Assembly (NCBI GenBank): GCA_963855995.1
Contig: OY979728.1
Location: 9,322,004 to 9,386,003, forward strand
DNA: 64,000 nt
Direction: 5' to 3'
From: Muricea muricata
Lineage: Eukaryota; Cnidaria; Anthozoa; Malacalcyonacea; Plexauridae
In this document: positions 12,307-23,586 of the stretch, piece by piece
Layout: every line of letters begins with the position of its first letter
How positions within the stretch are numbered: position 1 is the first letter of the stretch
Position numbers and translations under genes: made by a program
The notes under the pieces: generated by a model
What the model was told of the DNA's origin: nothing
Databases searched by the model: none
What the model saw: only the letters and a program-made list of their open reading frames with translations

Positions 12307-12530
12307 CCATAGAATAAGAATACATAGAAGGGCCACTCGCGTCGGAGCCTTTGGAGTTTTTGAAGCCGCGCATGTCGCATTACGCACGTTATTAGCATTT
12401 TCTCAGCCAGTCAATTGCATTTTCTGGCCAATAGGAATGCTGAACTGGCTGGTGGCAGCCAGTAAACTGCATAAACATAGTGTGGCATGTTGCACTGCTG
12501 AGTGGCCCTTCTATGTATTCTTATTGTATG
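12307..12530. mobile_element. 224-bp MITE, left arm only
   Basis: Terminal inverted repeats of about 31 bp begin CATAGAATAAGAATACATAG (left) and CATACAATAAGAATACATAG (inverse of right) and continue to GGGCCACTC. It is flanked by ACTGAG at 12301-12306 and 12531-12536. The right arm at 23545-23586 shows the intact target, a near-perfect palindrome of CAGATAACTCAGTTATCTG, so the element landed inside a hairpin. Non-coding. Confidence 0.85.
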
Positions 12531-12616
12531 ACTGAGTTATCTGCAGATTGTGTGATAGTCGCATTTATCTGCATACAACTGACCAATCACAACGCATAAA
12601 ACAACTGCAATGTATA

Positions 12617-12981
12617 GTAATTAACACTTATTGACTGAGACCGAGGGAAACAGTATGTTTTGTGGACCAGAGACTGTCGATGTCGAGGGTCCACAAAACA
12701 TACTGCTTTCCCGAGGTCTCAGTCAATAAGTATTTTATTATATACTGAGTGCCAAAAGAGAAGAAAAGTACCACAAATCAATCAAACATGTGTAAAAAGG
12801 ATTACCTTTTACCTGACATGGCTACGTGAGGCTTTGTGGATTTGTTGTCTACCGGTGAATAAAAGTAATGTCCACCGCTTAGCTACGTTGCCAGGGAGAC
12901 AATAGAATTTCTCCACTATCACGTGATACGTTCTTAACCAATAAGAAACAGGAATAAATGAACTTTGACACTCAGTATATT
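12617..12981. mobile_element. Composite fold-back insertion, left arm only
   Basis: It is absent from the right arm, where AATGTATAATAAAATAG runs uninterrupted (inverse near 23463-23485). It contains two adjacent fold-backs: CTTATTGACTGAGACCGAGG with its inverse ending at about 12731, and ATACTGAGTGCCAAA / TTTGACACTCAGTAT at its right part. The target duplication is probably TA or TATA but is ambiguous. Confidence 0.65.
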
Positions 12982-12984
12982 ATA

Positions 12985-14730
12985 AAATAGTATTAATTAG
13001 GCCGGCCAAATTATTGTGTAAGCTGTTAATATGAAATTTTTTTATTAAAATCTCGAGAATCATTAATAAATCGTGAGCAAAACACAAAAGAAAATCATAG
13101 CCGTGAAGGAGTCTTTATTTCTCACACGCACACAACTTGCAGCTACCCTAATTTATGAATTTAGATGAAAATATCTCGAGAATTAAACAACATGTAAGGA
13201 ATGTGTAAATTCTTAAAGCTCTTTCGAACAATAAAAATTAATATCTCGCACTAATCTCTCTCAAAAGCTCTCTCAAATTTATTGCCGATATCTCTTTGAG
13301 AATTACTGTGCACGTGAAATGTAACTTATATCAAAACTAGCTTACTTCAAGCTGTTTGGGAATCAAGATTTTACGTGTCAACGAGATCAAATATGAATCT
13401 AAGATGGCAGACAGCGCATTAAATTTCTATCTTTACGACCAACTCCCCAACGAAAGGCTTTAATTCGCTCGAAAGTCGAATTTTGTTTTTTTTTATTGTT
13501 TCAGGTAGTGAAAGATCCTGTGTGCTTTTTACAGTACTACCGACACTAGCAACGTTAGTGCGAGATGTTAATTTTTATTGAAACAAAAGCTGAACTGTTA
13601 AAAAAATGAAACGACAAGATAAAATAAAAAAACTTACTTTCACTCTATCTTTGGATCTTCTTTGGCTTCGGTTGTTCTCGTTTCATCATGCTGTTTATGG
13701 TTTCATGTGGTTGGCGCACTCTCTTCATGGAGCATCAAGGCGGTCCAGTAGGTAACTAGCTCACTCGTGTCTAGTCAACCAACATAAAATAAGGAGAAAA
13801 TTAATGTTACAAAATATTTTAGAATATAGGACACTAAGCTTTAATTGAATTGACTTTAACAAACCGTACATTGTGATAGTATTTGCATCTTAACATCTGA
13901 TGGAGACGGCTTGTGATTTACTTCTTATGTCGATATGAATTCTTTCCCATCTTGTTGCATCATTAGTTGATGGTTGTTGTATTCACTTTTTACTTGGCAT
14001 TCTTTGAAAAAAAATTACGATGTTCAGAAAACTGTTTACAAGATAAGCAAAGAAAACTACGTTCACAAGCATTAGAGAGGACTAAGTAATTATAATAGGC
14101 GTGACAGGTCACAGAGGTTAGTCGACGAAGAAACTCATGGACAAATTCCCGGCATGATGATACCCCGATAGCAAGAAATACAGCAAGTGTAGAACGTGTA
14201 CGTGTGAGCTTAAACTGTATCTATGCAACTCCAAGAAAAGCGCAACACAAAATGGCGGAATTTAAAGACATTTCTGGTGTCATTTCCAGTTCCCTAACTT
14301 TCGCGGACAAATATATTTATATATTTTTCTCAAATTTTTTTGAAGTAAATCTAGATGGATTTTGTGAATAAACAAATTAAAAAAAGTATTGCCCACGTTA
14401 GGAAACTAGAACGGGCGCCCAAGAATGCCCACAATTTCTCCAATCTGGATTATATTTATTGATTGCGCAAATGACTGATAAAAAATAAGAGAGTAATAAA
14501 ATACCAAATGGTTTCCTCTTCAAGATAGTGTCATACATGCGCGCGGCATTTCGGGATATTTGGGAAAACTCGTGTTGAAGTTGAACCTAAGGCAACATGC
14601 CAAGTACATGGATGACGCTATCCTGCTCAGGAAACTATTTAGTAATTGTCTTACAAAATGATGACAGTGAAACACAAGTCAACGCCACGGCATTTAAATT
14701 TCTCGTGTAGGATTGTTTGATCCTGCACAG
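12985..14730. other. Arm sequence without recognised genes
   Basis: AT-rich, with no supportable exon or element boundary. A segment at about 13440-13525 ending in TTGTTTCAGGTAGTGAAAGA resembles motifs near 33960-34015 and 40670-40810 and may be a dispersed-repeat edge. Confidence 0.4.
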
Positions 14731-14734
14731 TAAT

Positions 14735-14930
14735 AGCCAAGTGGCGCAATCGTCAGAGCAAACGCCTATCACATGTGAGGTCGTGGGTTCAATCCTTACT
14801 TCAGACTCGTGACACCCATGTGAGGAGTTAGTCAGTCGTGGGTTTATCCCGGGTACTCCGGTTTGCGAATGTTGACTGGATGGTTAAAATTGTAAAATAT
14901 CAGTAATCACCGGAACACGGGTACTTAACT
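14735..14930 (+). repeat. tRNA-derived SINE
   Basis: A-box-like AGTGGCGCAATCG and B-box-like GTCGTGGGTTCAATCC stand about 40 bases apart, as in RNA polymerase III internal promoters. A body with ACTCGTGACACCCATGTGAG and the CCGGGTACTCCGGTT core follows. The mirror copy is on the opposite strand at about 21540-21735. The head lacks a clean cloverleaf, so it is a SINE rather than a tRNA gene. Confidence 0.75.
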
Positions 14931-14989
14931 AAACTGCTGACGATGAGGCGGAACTCATAATGAATTAATGAAAATGTGTTTCACTGTAG

Positions 14990-16620
14990 TTATCATATAA
15001 TGTAATTGCCAAGCTGAATGAATAATTCTCCAGTAACTACGTCATATGAATAACTTACAATTATGAGAGTAGTGGGGGGGGGGGGGCAGCATAAAGATTG
15101 AAGTAGTGTCAAGGAAGGGGTACTACCCTGACGGGTACTAGGCGAAGAAGTAGAGTAAACAGGAGGAAGAAGATTAAATTGGAGTAAATAAGGGGGATTG
15201 GGGTAAAGAAGGGGAGAAGCAGGATAAAGAAACCAGTGGAAGGGGGTGCTATCCTGGAAGGAGTACCCGGGAAAGAAGAGGGTGAACAGGAGGAAAAGTA
15301 GATTGGAGAAAAGAAAGGGGAAATTAAACGGATCAGGAAATTCAGACTTGCAATTCAAATGAAAGGCAGCTCATTGGTCATGTAAACACTCGTTGAATCA
15401 TGGTTCTTGCTTGCCTTTAGCTTGGAATCATCTTTGAATTTGAACTGAAAGTCTGAATTTGCATGTTTCTTGTATAGAGTGCAGTGTATCAGAACAGAAG
15501 AGGTTTTGAAGAAAAAGAAAGAAAGAATAAAAGTAAGTTAAAATTTGTAAAGAATAATGAAGAAACTATTGGTACAGCACTTGATACATGATGATAATCA
15601 TCATTATAAACTCTCTATTAATCCGGGGGGGGGGTATAATAGAGAATTTGCAATGATAGTAAGTATATTGTAATATTTGGGTTTTTACCACTAAATCCTC
15701 TTGAAAGTTCTTTTTGGCTGTGGCTTCTCTCATCACAGTTGTCTGTGCTTGTCTTGCAAAATCTCTGGAATATCTATAACGTGAAGGTCAATATTTAAGA
15801 TTAGAAAAATAGAAACCGTAAAATAGAAAGAAATTTAAATCGTGGCGAATACTTTTTACGGTCTTGCTGGCATGACAAAAAGAGAGTATAGATTTATAAG
15901 ATCATGTTGATTTATCCTTTATCTGAACTATATTTAACTTAGATTTTAAAATAGATTTCACCCTGGTAAGCAGACCGAATGGGTTTTCAAACAAGATAAC
16001 ATTTAATGACTAAAACGTGCACAGAATAGTTAGAGAATGCTTACATGTCGAATAAAAATCCAATACTTTTAATGTCCAACTACACAATAGCGATTTTCGT
16101 TGCATTTCTAGACTGGAGAAGAAGACGACGCCATTTTGATTTTGATTTCTCCCGACAACGGCAGATTTGTCTTCGCAATTTTTTTCCATTTCTTCGTCGT
16201 TTCAGCTCCAATTTGCTCGTTGTGTTTCTTTCGTACCTTCCTCGCCATTTCCGTACAACCAATGGACATTTATACTCAAGATTAAGACTGTATTGAGACT
16301 TTCAAAATGTTCGTCAGGAGACATAAAAATCGAAGCTTCTTCTTCGGGTTGCAGAAGCAAATGACGTCAGACGACCTTTGTCCGCCAGCAAATACCCGTA
16401 TGTATAACATTCAATGATCTTTTTAGGAAGCTGAAAATCGGTTTTTATTGCGCGAACGAAGTGTTTTTGCCATTATTTCTTACTCAGGTCTTTCTTCTGC
16501 TTCTTTACTTCATGTTTACTTAGGTAACTTGCCAAAAGAAACGCCTGTAAGGGACAATTTTGCAATTTTTTTTATTTGGATGCTGATGAACAAGGGAAGA
16601 CTCGTTAAAGCTTTCATTGG
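14990..16620. other. Arm sequence with homopolymer runs, no gene recognised
   Basis: Contains a G-run at about 15073-15087, another at 15626-15634, and purine-rich degenerate repeats at 15170-15310. Open frames in this stretch are short and low in complexity. The mirror is at 19840-21420. Confidence 0.4.
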
Positions 16621-16635
16621 CAAATATCTTTCCCT

Positions 16636-16767
16636 CCGTGGCCGAGAGGTAAAGACAACTGTCTTGACTTCGATTTTGGGTGGATCGAGGACCGGTCCAG
16701 TTCAACTGAGTTTGGTAAGAATTTAATTCTGATCGGTGCTCGATCCACCCAAAACTGAAGTCAAAGC
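16636..16767. repeat. Fold-back with tRNA-Leu/Ser-like A box
   Basis: GTGGCCGAGAGG resembles the A box of class II tRNAs. It is followed by the hairpin arms TTGACTTCGATTTTGGGTGG and its near-inverse (CCACCCAAAACTGAAGTCAA). No B box in the right place was seen. The mirror copy is at about 19694-19825. Confidence 0.45.
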
Positions 16768-16904
16768 TGGGCGTGGAGTGCAGGAAAACACTAGGCAGTA
16801 CCGCGAGGCCGAGGAGGCAAACGTTATTTTCCCAGCGTTGTTAACTAATATTTAAGCAAATTTCATTAACTTGACTGTTGGGGACAGACCTGTAGGGTTG
16901 GTGC

Positions 16905-17056
16905 ATTGAAGACTTCTCGTCGTTATTTCCCTTCGTTCAAGAAGACAAGTTGTCTTCATCGAGAAATAACGACGAAAAGACTTCAAGACACCACTAAACC
17001 ACTACACTTTAAAGCTACAGTGTAGTGGTTTAGCTAGCTAAACCACTACACTGTGC
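16905..17056. repeat. Two adjacent hairpins
   Basis: GAAGACTTCTCGTCGTTATTT pairs with AAATAACGACGAAAAGACTTC around a smaller AAGACAAGTTGTCTT core. Immediately after, CTAAACCACTACACT blocks alternate in both orientations around GCTAGC. The mirror is at about 19405-19560. Strong cruciform potential; no coding content. Confidence 0.65.
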
Positions 17057-17389
17057 CAATAATATATGGCTGACTTCTTCCTAACGCTTACGGTACGACC
17101 ATGGATGCGCAAAGATGCGCAAACACATTAAAGCCTTGAAAGCAAGTGTTTTCTTTTAGGAAAGAATCAAGGACGACAACGCTTACTAAATCAAAGCCGT
17201 CTAGTCATGTTTTAAGTACTTCAGCTGTTTAACGATCTTTTACCAGATCTTTGCAAGAGGAAAAGTAAAATTTTGCATCATTATTATTAACTTTCCGTCA
17301 GTCGTTTCTTTCTTGATCGAGCATTATATGCCATTGTGTTCAGTGTCCTTGATATAGGAGCCATATACTTATGGCCTTGGGTTTAATTC

Positions 17390-17953
17390 CCAAACACTGA
17401 ATGGCAGTGTTTTGCTCTTCCAATGAGATAACAAGATGGCACTGTAGAACGCGTGGTTTTATATAAGCTACGAGCGTCAAGATATCCTTGATAGGTAACT
17501 ATTGATCCTACAATGGCACTTATGTTCACTGCCAATAGGAACGTTTTCAACTCACAGCTTGTACATAATGGCTTTTATAGGTTGTGTCACAAGGAAACTG
17601 CAGTTCGGTCGTAAAATCAACTTGTTTTCAAGGTTGCCGGGTTTTAAACATTACTGACACTGTTAATGTTGTAGCTCGGAATTGTAAAACAACGGCGGCA
17701 ATGCAGTTTTCTTGTGCCATAACCTGTAAAATGGGTGGTTTTATCATTTATATAAGCTACGACCGCCAAGCTTTATCCTTGATAGGAAACAATTGATCCC
17801 ACCAACGACATTTGTATTCTCTACCGATAGGAACGTTTGAGACTTACAGCTTGTACATAACGCATTTTATCGGTGAGTCGTAAAACCAACCTGTTACTGC
17901 TCAGCAAACTACCAGTTCCCTCGATCAACGATAGTCGATGAAGCTTGGCGCTC
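17390..17953. repeat. Diverged tandem repeats at the inner end of the left arm
   Basis: Units of about 290 bp share blocks such as TATATAAGCTACGA, CCTTGATAGG, AATAGGAACGTTT-like and ACAGCTTGTACATAA. A first copy lies at about 17455-17590 and a diverged second at about 17743-17880. The same unit is inverted in the right arm. Confidence 0.6.
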
Positions 17954-18530
17954 GTAGGTTGTGTAAAACCAAGCATTTTACAGGTTATAGCCAGGTTAGC
18001 AGTATCTGCAATGTTTCAAAGCAACCACGAATAGAAACTGACAGCCAACGTTCTGAGTTAAGGTTTGTAGAATATACTACATGATTAGTTACAGCATGAC
18101 CAGGCATATAGTAAATAACGCATTGCCATCTTGTTCCAAAGTTATCTTATTACTTGAAAGAGCTGAAGACTGCCATGCAGTGTTTGGGAATCAAACCCAA
18201 GGCCATAAATACATGACTCCTATATCAAGGACACTGAACACAATGACATATAAAGCTCGATCAAGAAAGAAACGACCGACGGAAAGTCAATAGTATATGC
18301 AAACTTCGACTTTCCTTCTTGCAAAGGCCTGGTCATAAAAGATCGTTAAACATAGCTGAGCAACTTAAAACATGCCTACACAGTTTTGATTTAATAAGCG
18401 TTATCGTCTTTGACTCTTTCCCGAAAGAAGACATATTCTTTACAGGCTGTACAGTGTTTGCGCATCTATGCTTCATGCCTTCTTGAAAAGACCTCGCCAT
18501 AAAAGATCGTTTAACTTAGCTGAACAACTC
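17954..18530. repeat. Palindrome spacer holding a diverged third copy of arm sequence
   Basis: This 577-bp spacer has no mirror of itself. Its part at 18100-18480 is a diverged direct repeat of right-arm sequence at about 18990-19370. Shared blocks include CAGTGTTTGGGAAT, CCCAAGGCCATAA, CTCCTATATCAAGGACACTG, CTCGATCAAGAAAGAAACGA and AAAAGATCGTTAAACATAGC. The spacer is therefore a remnant of a repeat array, not foreign DNA. Confidence 0.75.
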
Positions 18531-21500
18531 GAGCGCCAAGCTTCATCGACTATCGTTGATCGAGGGAAATGGTAGTTTGCTGAGCAGTAACAGGTTGGTT
18601 TTACGACTCACCGATAAAATGCGTTATGTACAAGCTGTAAGTCTCAAACGTTCCTATCGGTAGAGAATACAAATGTCGTTGGTGGGATCAATTCTTTCCT
18701 ATCAAGGATAAAGCTTGGCGGTCGTAGCTTATATGGTTATGGCACAAGAAAACTGCATTGCCGCCGTTGTTTTACAATTCCGAGCTACAACATTAACAGT
18801 GTCAGTAATGTTTAAAACCCGGCAACCTTGAAAACAAGTTGATTTTACGACCGAACTGCAGTTTCCTTGTGACACAACCTATAAAAGCCATTATGTACAA
18901 GCTGTGAGTTGAAAACGTTCCTATTGGCAATGAACATAAGTGCCATTGTAGGATCAATAGTTACCTATCAAGGATATCTTGACGCTCGTAGCTTATATAA
19001 AACCACGCGTTCTACAGTGCCATCTTGTTATCTCATTGGAAGAGCAAAACACTGCCATTCAGTGTTTGGGAATTAAACCCAAGGCCATAAGTATATGGCT
19101 CCTATATCAAGGACACTGAACACAATGGCATATAATGCTCGATCAAGAAAGAAACGACTGACGGAAAGTTAATAATAATGATGCAAAATTTTACTTTTCC
19201 TCTTGCAAAGATCTGGTAAAAGATCGTTAAACATAGCTGAAGTACTTAAAACATGACTAGACGGCTTTGATTTAGTAAGCGTTGTCGTCCTTGATTCTTT
19301 CCTAAAAGAAAACACTTGCTTTCAAGGCTTTAATGTGTTTGCGCATCTTTGCGCATCCATGGTCGTACCGTAAGCGTTAGGAAGAAGTCAGCCATATGTT
19401 ATTGGCACAGTGTAGTGGTTTAGCTAGCTAAACCACTACACTGTAGCTTTAAAGTGTAGTGGTTTAGTGGTGTCTTGAAGTCTTTTCGTCGTTATTTCTC
19501 GATGAAGACAACTTGTCTTCTTGAACGAAGGGAAATAACGACGAGAAGTCTTCAATGCACCAACCCTACAGGTCTGTCCCCAACAGTCAAGTTAATGAAA
19601 TTTGCTTAAATATTAGTTAACAACGCTGGGAAAATAACGTTTGCCTCCTCGGCCTCGCGGTACTGCCTAGTGTTTTCCTGCACTCCACGCCCAGCTTTGA
19701 CTTCAGTTTTGGGTGGATCGAGCATCGATCAGAATTAAATTCTTACCAAACTCAGTTGAACTGGACCGGTCCTCGATCCACCCAAAATCGAAGTCAAGAC
19801 AGTTGTCTTTACCTCTCGGCCACGGAGGGAAAGATATTTGCCAATGAAAGCTTTAACGAGTCTTCCCTTGTTCATCAGCATCCAAATAAAAAAAATTGCA
19901 AAATTGTCCCTTACAGGCGTTTCTTTTGGCAAGTTACCTAAGTAAACATGAAGTAAAGTAGCAGAAGAAAGACCTGAGTAAGAAATAATGGCAAAAACAC
20001 TTCGTTCGCGCAATAAAAACCGATTTTCAGCTTCCTAAAAAGATCATTGAATGTTATACATACGGGTATTTGCTGGCGGACAAAGGTCGTCTGACGTCAT
20101 TTGCTTCTGCAACCCGAAGAAGAAGCTTCGATTTTTATGTCTCCTGACGAACATTTTGAAAGTCTCAATACAGTCTTAATCTTGAGTATAAATGTCCATT
20201 GGTTGTACGGAAATGGCGAGGAAGGTACGAAAGAAACACAACGAGCAAATTGGAGCTGAAACGACGAAGAAATGGAAAAAAATTGCGAAGACAAATCTGC
20301 CGTTGTCGGGAGAAATCAAAATCAAAATGGCGTCGTCTTCTTCTCCAGTCTAGAAATGCAACGAAAATCGCTATTGTGTAGTTGGACATTAAAAGTATTG
20401 GATTTTTATTCGACATGTAAGCATTCTCTAACTATTCTGTGCACGTTTTAGTCATTAAATGTTATCTTGTTTGAAAACCCATTCGGTCTGCTTACCAGGG
20501 TGAAATCTATTTTAAAATCTAAGTTAAATATAGTTCAGATAAAGGATAAATCAACATGATCTTATAAATCTATACTCTCTTTTTGTCATGCCAGCAAGAC
20601 CGTAAAAAGTATTCGCCACGATTTAAATTTCTTTCTATTTTACGGTTTCTATTTTTCTAATCTTAAATATTGACCTTCACGTTATAGATATTCCAGAGAT
20701 TTTGCAAGACAAGCACAGACAACTGTGATGAGAGAAGCCACAGCCAAAAAGAACTTTCAAGAGGATTTAGTGGTAAAAACCCAAATATTACAATATACTT
20801 ACTATCATTGCAAATTCTCTATTATACCCCCCCCCCGGATTAATAGAGAGTTTATAATGATGATTATCATCATGTATCAAGTGCTGTACCAATAGTTTCT
20901 TCATTATTCTTTACAAATTTTAACTTACTTTTATTCTTTCTTTCTTTTTCTTCAAAACCTCTTCTGTTCTGATACACTGCACTCTATACAAGAAACATGC
21001 AAATTCAGACTTTCAGTTCAAATTCAAAGATGATTCCAAGCTAAAGGCAAGCGAGAACCATGATTTAACGAGTGTTTACATGACCAATGAGCTGCCTTTC
21101 ATTTGAATTGCAAGTCTGAATTTCCTGATCCGTTTAATTTCCCCTTTCTGTACTCCAATCTACTTTTCCTCCTGTTCACCCTCTTCTTTCCCGGGTACTC
21201 CTTCCAGGATAGCACCCCCTTCCACTGGTTTCTTTATCCTGCTTCTCCCCTTCTTTACCCCAATCCCCCTTATTTACTCCAATTTAATTTTCTTCCTCCT
21301 GTTTACTCTACTTCTTCGCCTAGTACCCGTCAGGGTAGTACCCCTTCCTTGACACTACTTCAATCTTTATGCTGCCCCCCCCCCCACTACTCTCATAATT
21401 GTAAATTATTCATATGACGTAGTTACTGGAGAATTATTCATTCAGCTTGGCAATTACATTATATGATAACTACAGTGAAACACATTTTCATTAATTCATT

Positions 21501-23544
21501 ATGAGTTCCGCCTCATCGTCAGCAGTTTAGTTAAGTACCCGTGTTCCGGTGATTACTGATATTTTACAATTTTAACCATCCAGTCAACATTCGCAAACCG
21601 GAGTACCCGGGATAAACCCACGACTGACTAACTCCTCACATGGGTGTCACGAGTCTGAAGTAAGGATTGAACCCACGACCTCACATGTGATAGGCGTTTG
21701 CTCTGACGATTGCGCCACTTGGCTATTACTGTGCAGGATCAAACAATCCTACACGAGAAATTTAAATGCCGTGGCGTTGACTTGTGTTTCACTGTAATCA
21801 TTTTGTAAGACAATTACTAAATAGTTTCCTGAGCAGGATAGCGTCATCCATGTACTTGGCATGTTGCCTTAGGTTCAACTTCAACATGAGTTTTCCCAAA
21901 TATCCCGAAATGCCGCGCGCATGTATGACACTATCTTGAAGAGGAAACCATTTGGTATTTTATTACTCTCTTATTTTTTATCAGTCATTTGCGCAATCAA
22001 TAAATATAATCCAGATTGGAGAAATTGTGGGCATTCTTGGGCGCCCGTTCTAGTTTCCTAACGTGGGCAATACTTTTTTCAATTTGTTTATTCACAAAAT
22101 CCATCTAGATTTACTTCAAAAAAATTTGAGAAAAACATATAAATATATTTGTCCGCGAAAGTTAGGGAACTGGAAATGACACCAGAAATGTCTTTAAATT
22201 CCGCCATTTTGTGTTGCGCTTTTCTTGGAGTTGCATAGATACAGTTTAAGCTTACACGTACACGTTCTACACTTGCTGTACTTCTTGCTATCGGAATATC
22301 ATCATGCCGGGAATTTGTCCATGAGTTTCTTCGTCGACTAACCTCTGTGACCTGTCACGCCTATTATAATTACTTAGTCCTCTCTAATGCTTGTGAACGT
22401 AGTTTTCTTTGCTTATCTTGTAAACAGTTTTCTGAACATCGTAATTTTTTTTTCAAAGAATGCCAAGTAAAAAGTGAATACAACAACCATCAACTAATGA
22501 CGCAACAAGATGGGAAAGAATTCATATCGACATAAGAAGTAAATCACAAGCCGTCTCCATCAGATGTTAAGATGCAAATACTATCACAATGTACGGTTTC
22601 CTATATATCTTTCGGTAGTGTCCTATATTCTAAAATATTTTGTAACATTAATTTTCTCCTTATTTTATGTTGGTTGACTGGACACGAGCGAGCTAGTTAC
22701 CTACTGGACCGGCGTGATGTTCCATGAAGAGAGTGCGCCAACCAGATGAAACCATAAACAGCATGATGAAACGAGAACAACCGAAGCCAAGAAGATCCAA
22801 AGATAGAGTGAAAGTAAGTTTTTTGATTTTATCTTGTCGTTTCTATTTTCTTTAGCAGTTCAGCTTTCGTTTCAATAAAAATTAACATCTCGCACTAACG
22901 TTGCTAGTGTTGGCAGTGCTGTAAAAAGCACACAGGATCTTTCACTACATTAAACAATAAAAAAACAAAATTCGACTTTCGAGCGAATTAAAGCCTTTCG
23001 TTGGGGAGTTGGTCGTAAAGATAGAAATTTAATGCGCTGTCTGCCATCTTAGATTCATATTTGATCTCGTTGACACGTAAAATCTTAATTCCCAAACAAC
23101 TTGAAGTAAGCTAGTTTTGATAGAAGTTACATTTCACCTGCAAAGTAATAGTTGAAGAGATATTGGTAATAAATTTGAGAGAGCTTTTGAGAGAGATTAG
23201 TGCGAGATATTAATTTTTATTGTTCGAAAGAGCTTTAAGAATTTACACATTCCTTACGTGTTGTTTAATTCTCGAGATATTTTGATTTAAAATCATAAAT
23301 TAGGGTAGCTGCAAGTTGTGTGCGTGTGAGAAATAAAGACTCCTTCACGGCTATGATTTTCTTTTGTGTTTTGTTCACGATTTACTAATGATTCTCGAGA
23401 TTTTAATAAAAAAATTTCATATTAACAGCTTACACAATAATTTGGCCGGCCTAATTAATAAACTATTTTATTATACATTGCAGTTGTTTTATGCGTTGTG
23501 ATTGATCAGTTGTATGCAGATAAATGCGACTATCACACAATCTG

Positions 23545-23586
23545 CAGATAACTCAGTTATCTGCTAGCAGATAACTGAGTTATCTG
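23545..23586. repeat. Near-perfect 42-bp palindrome (intact MITE target)
   Basis: CAGATAACTCAGTTATCTG, CTAG, then CAGATAACTGAGTTATCTG. This is the empty site of the MITE at 12307-12530 in the other arm. Confidence 0.8.

Larger units (their letters stand above)
846..17953 (+). repeat. Left arm of giant palindrome
   Basis: The reverse complement of this stretch reappears at 18531-31744. Outer edges: GGCAATTTAATTTTAATTTT at 851-870 has its exact mirror at 31720-31739. Inner edges: the 37-bp stretch 17917-17953 mirrors 18531-18567. Sampled segments differ by roughly 1-2% (fewer near the centre), estimated by eye. The arm is about 3.9 kb longer than its partner, almost fully explained by five insertions found only here (1224-1687, 6235-9544, 11809-11929, 12307-12530, 12617-12981) against one found only in the right arm (30421-31069). 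No conserved protein gene is seen; short open frames have no recognisable domains. Confidence 0.95.

Noticed and set aside
14993..15358. 121-aa proline/serine-rich open frame
   Set aside because: It reads across purine-rich low-complexity DNA and a G-run; the mirror copy is truncated by small changes.
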